In this document: one piece after another, positions 5,204 to 5,311 of the stretch
Layout of the letters: every line of letters starts with the position of its first letter
Position numbering within the stretch: the first letter of the stretch is position 1
From: Candidatus Kaiserbacteria bacterium
GTDB lineage: Bacteria; Patescibacteriota; Minisyncoccia; Phycocordibacterales; UBA918
DNA length: 5,311 bases
Direction of reading: 5' to 3'
Assembly (NCBI GenBank): GCA_007117575.1
Contig: SKGH01000058.1
Coordinates: forward strand, 1-5,311
Position numbers and translations under genes: made by a program
Notes under the pieces: model-generated
What the model saw: only the letters and a program-made list of their open reading frames with translations
The model's database searches: none
Told to the model about the DNA's origin: nothing

Positions 5204-5280
5204 GACCATTACGCGACCTTAGAAACTGTTTGAAGTCTCACCACAAAGCGTACTTCGTTATGGTCGCTCTGCTTTCTAAG
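5204..5280 (-). other. Structured spacer upstream of tRNA-Pro
   Basis: The 134 bases from the tRNA to the right edge hold no coding region. Two competing pairings are visible: GACCATTACG (5204-5213) with CGTTATGGTC (5256-5265), nine of ten positions, and CTTAGAAA (5218-5225) with TTTCTAAG (5273-5280), perfect. On the transcribed strand the second encloses a small hairpin, ACGAAG-TACG-CTTTGT. This may be the leader or spacer of an rRNA transcript whose 23S gene lies further right, but I see no recognisable 23S 3' end here. Confidence 0.35.
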
Positions 5281-5311
5281 AATAAGTCTTACAAACAACA
5301 TATATTGAAAC

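Noticed and set aside
1..5311. UGA recoded as glycine (as in Gracilibacteria and Absconditabacteria)
   Set aside because: All four genes read through with no in-frame TGA and end in TAA or TAG, so the standard bacterial code suffices; four genes cannot test it further.

Overview
The window most likely comes from a bacterial chromosome of the Patescibacteria (CPR, Parcubacteria-like) type. This is an inference. It rests on the modest GC content, the standard code with TAA/TAG stops, the near absence of Shine-Dalgarno sequences, and a small membrane-anchored acidic protein. A membrane-anchored von Willebrand A protein whose ectodomain starts with a DCGG cysteine motif also fits. No taxonomic marker other than the 5S rRNA and one tRNA is present, so the assignment is tentative.

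Layout: On the plus strand the left edge carries the nearly complete 3' part of a GT-B fold, family-4-like glycosyltransferase (1-1125). Everything else that is expressed lies on the minus strand. Read in the direction of transcription (right to left) it is: a structured spacer at the right edge, tRNA-Pro(UGG), 5S rRNA, a small anchored protein with an acidic linker and a probable OB-fold (4337-4864), a weak hairpin terminator, the vWA surface protein (2781-4208), a gene-free 446-base interval, and rodA (1207-2334). RodA converges on the glycosyltransferase with only 81 bases between the stop codons.

The gene-free interval (2335-2780) is the most unusual part. It holds a 314-bp block bounded by perfect 13-bp terminal inverted repeats. 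Inside are a perfect 16-bp inverted repeat with a GGGGACAGGC core, an imperfect hairpin with arms of about 40 bases, and smaller palindromes. It has no plausible ORF. A MITE-like non-autonomous element or a REP/BIME-type repeat fits best; a structured RNA is the alternative.

Functional theme: cell-envelope work, namely RodA for peptidoglycan polymerisation, the glycosyltransferase for surface glycans, and the vWA protein as a membrane-tethered adhesion or scaffold protein. These sit beside the distal end of what may be an rRNA operon. Two genes (rodA and the vWA gene) have a TATACT -10 element 6 and 9 bases before the start codon, which predicts leaderless or nearly leaderless mRNAs. The tRNA-Pro reads as A at position 37, where bacterial tRNA-Pro normally has G.
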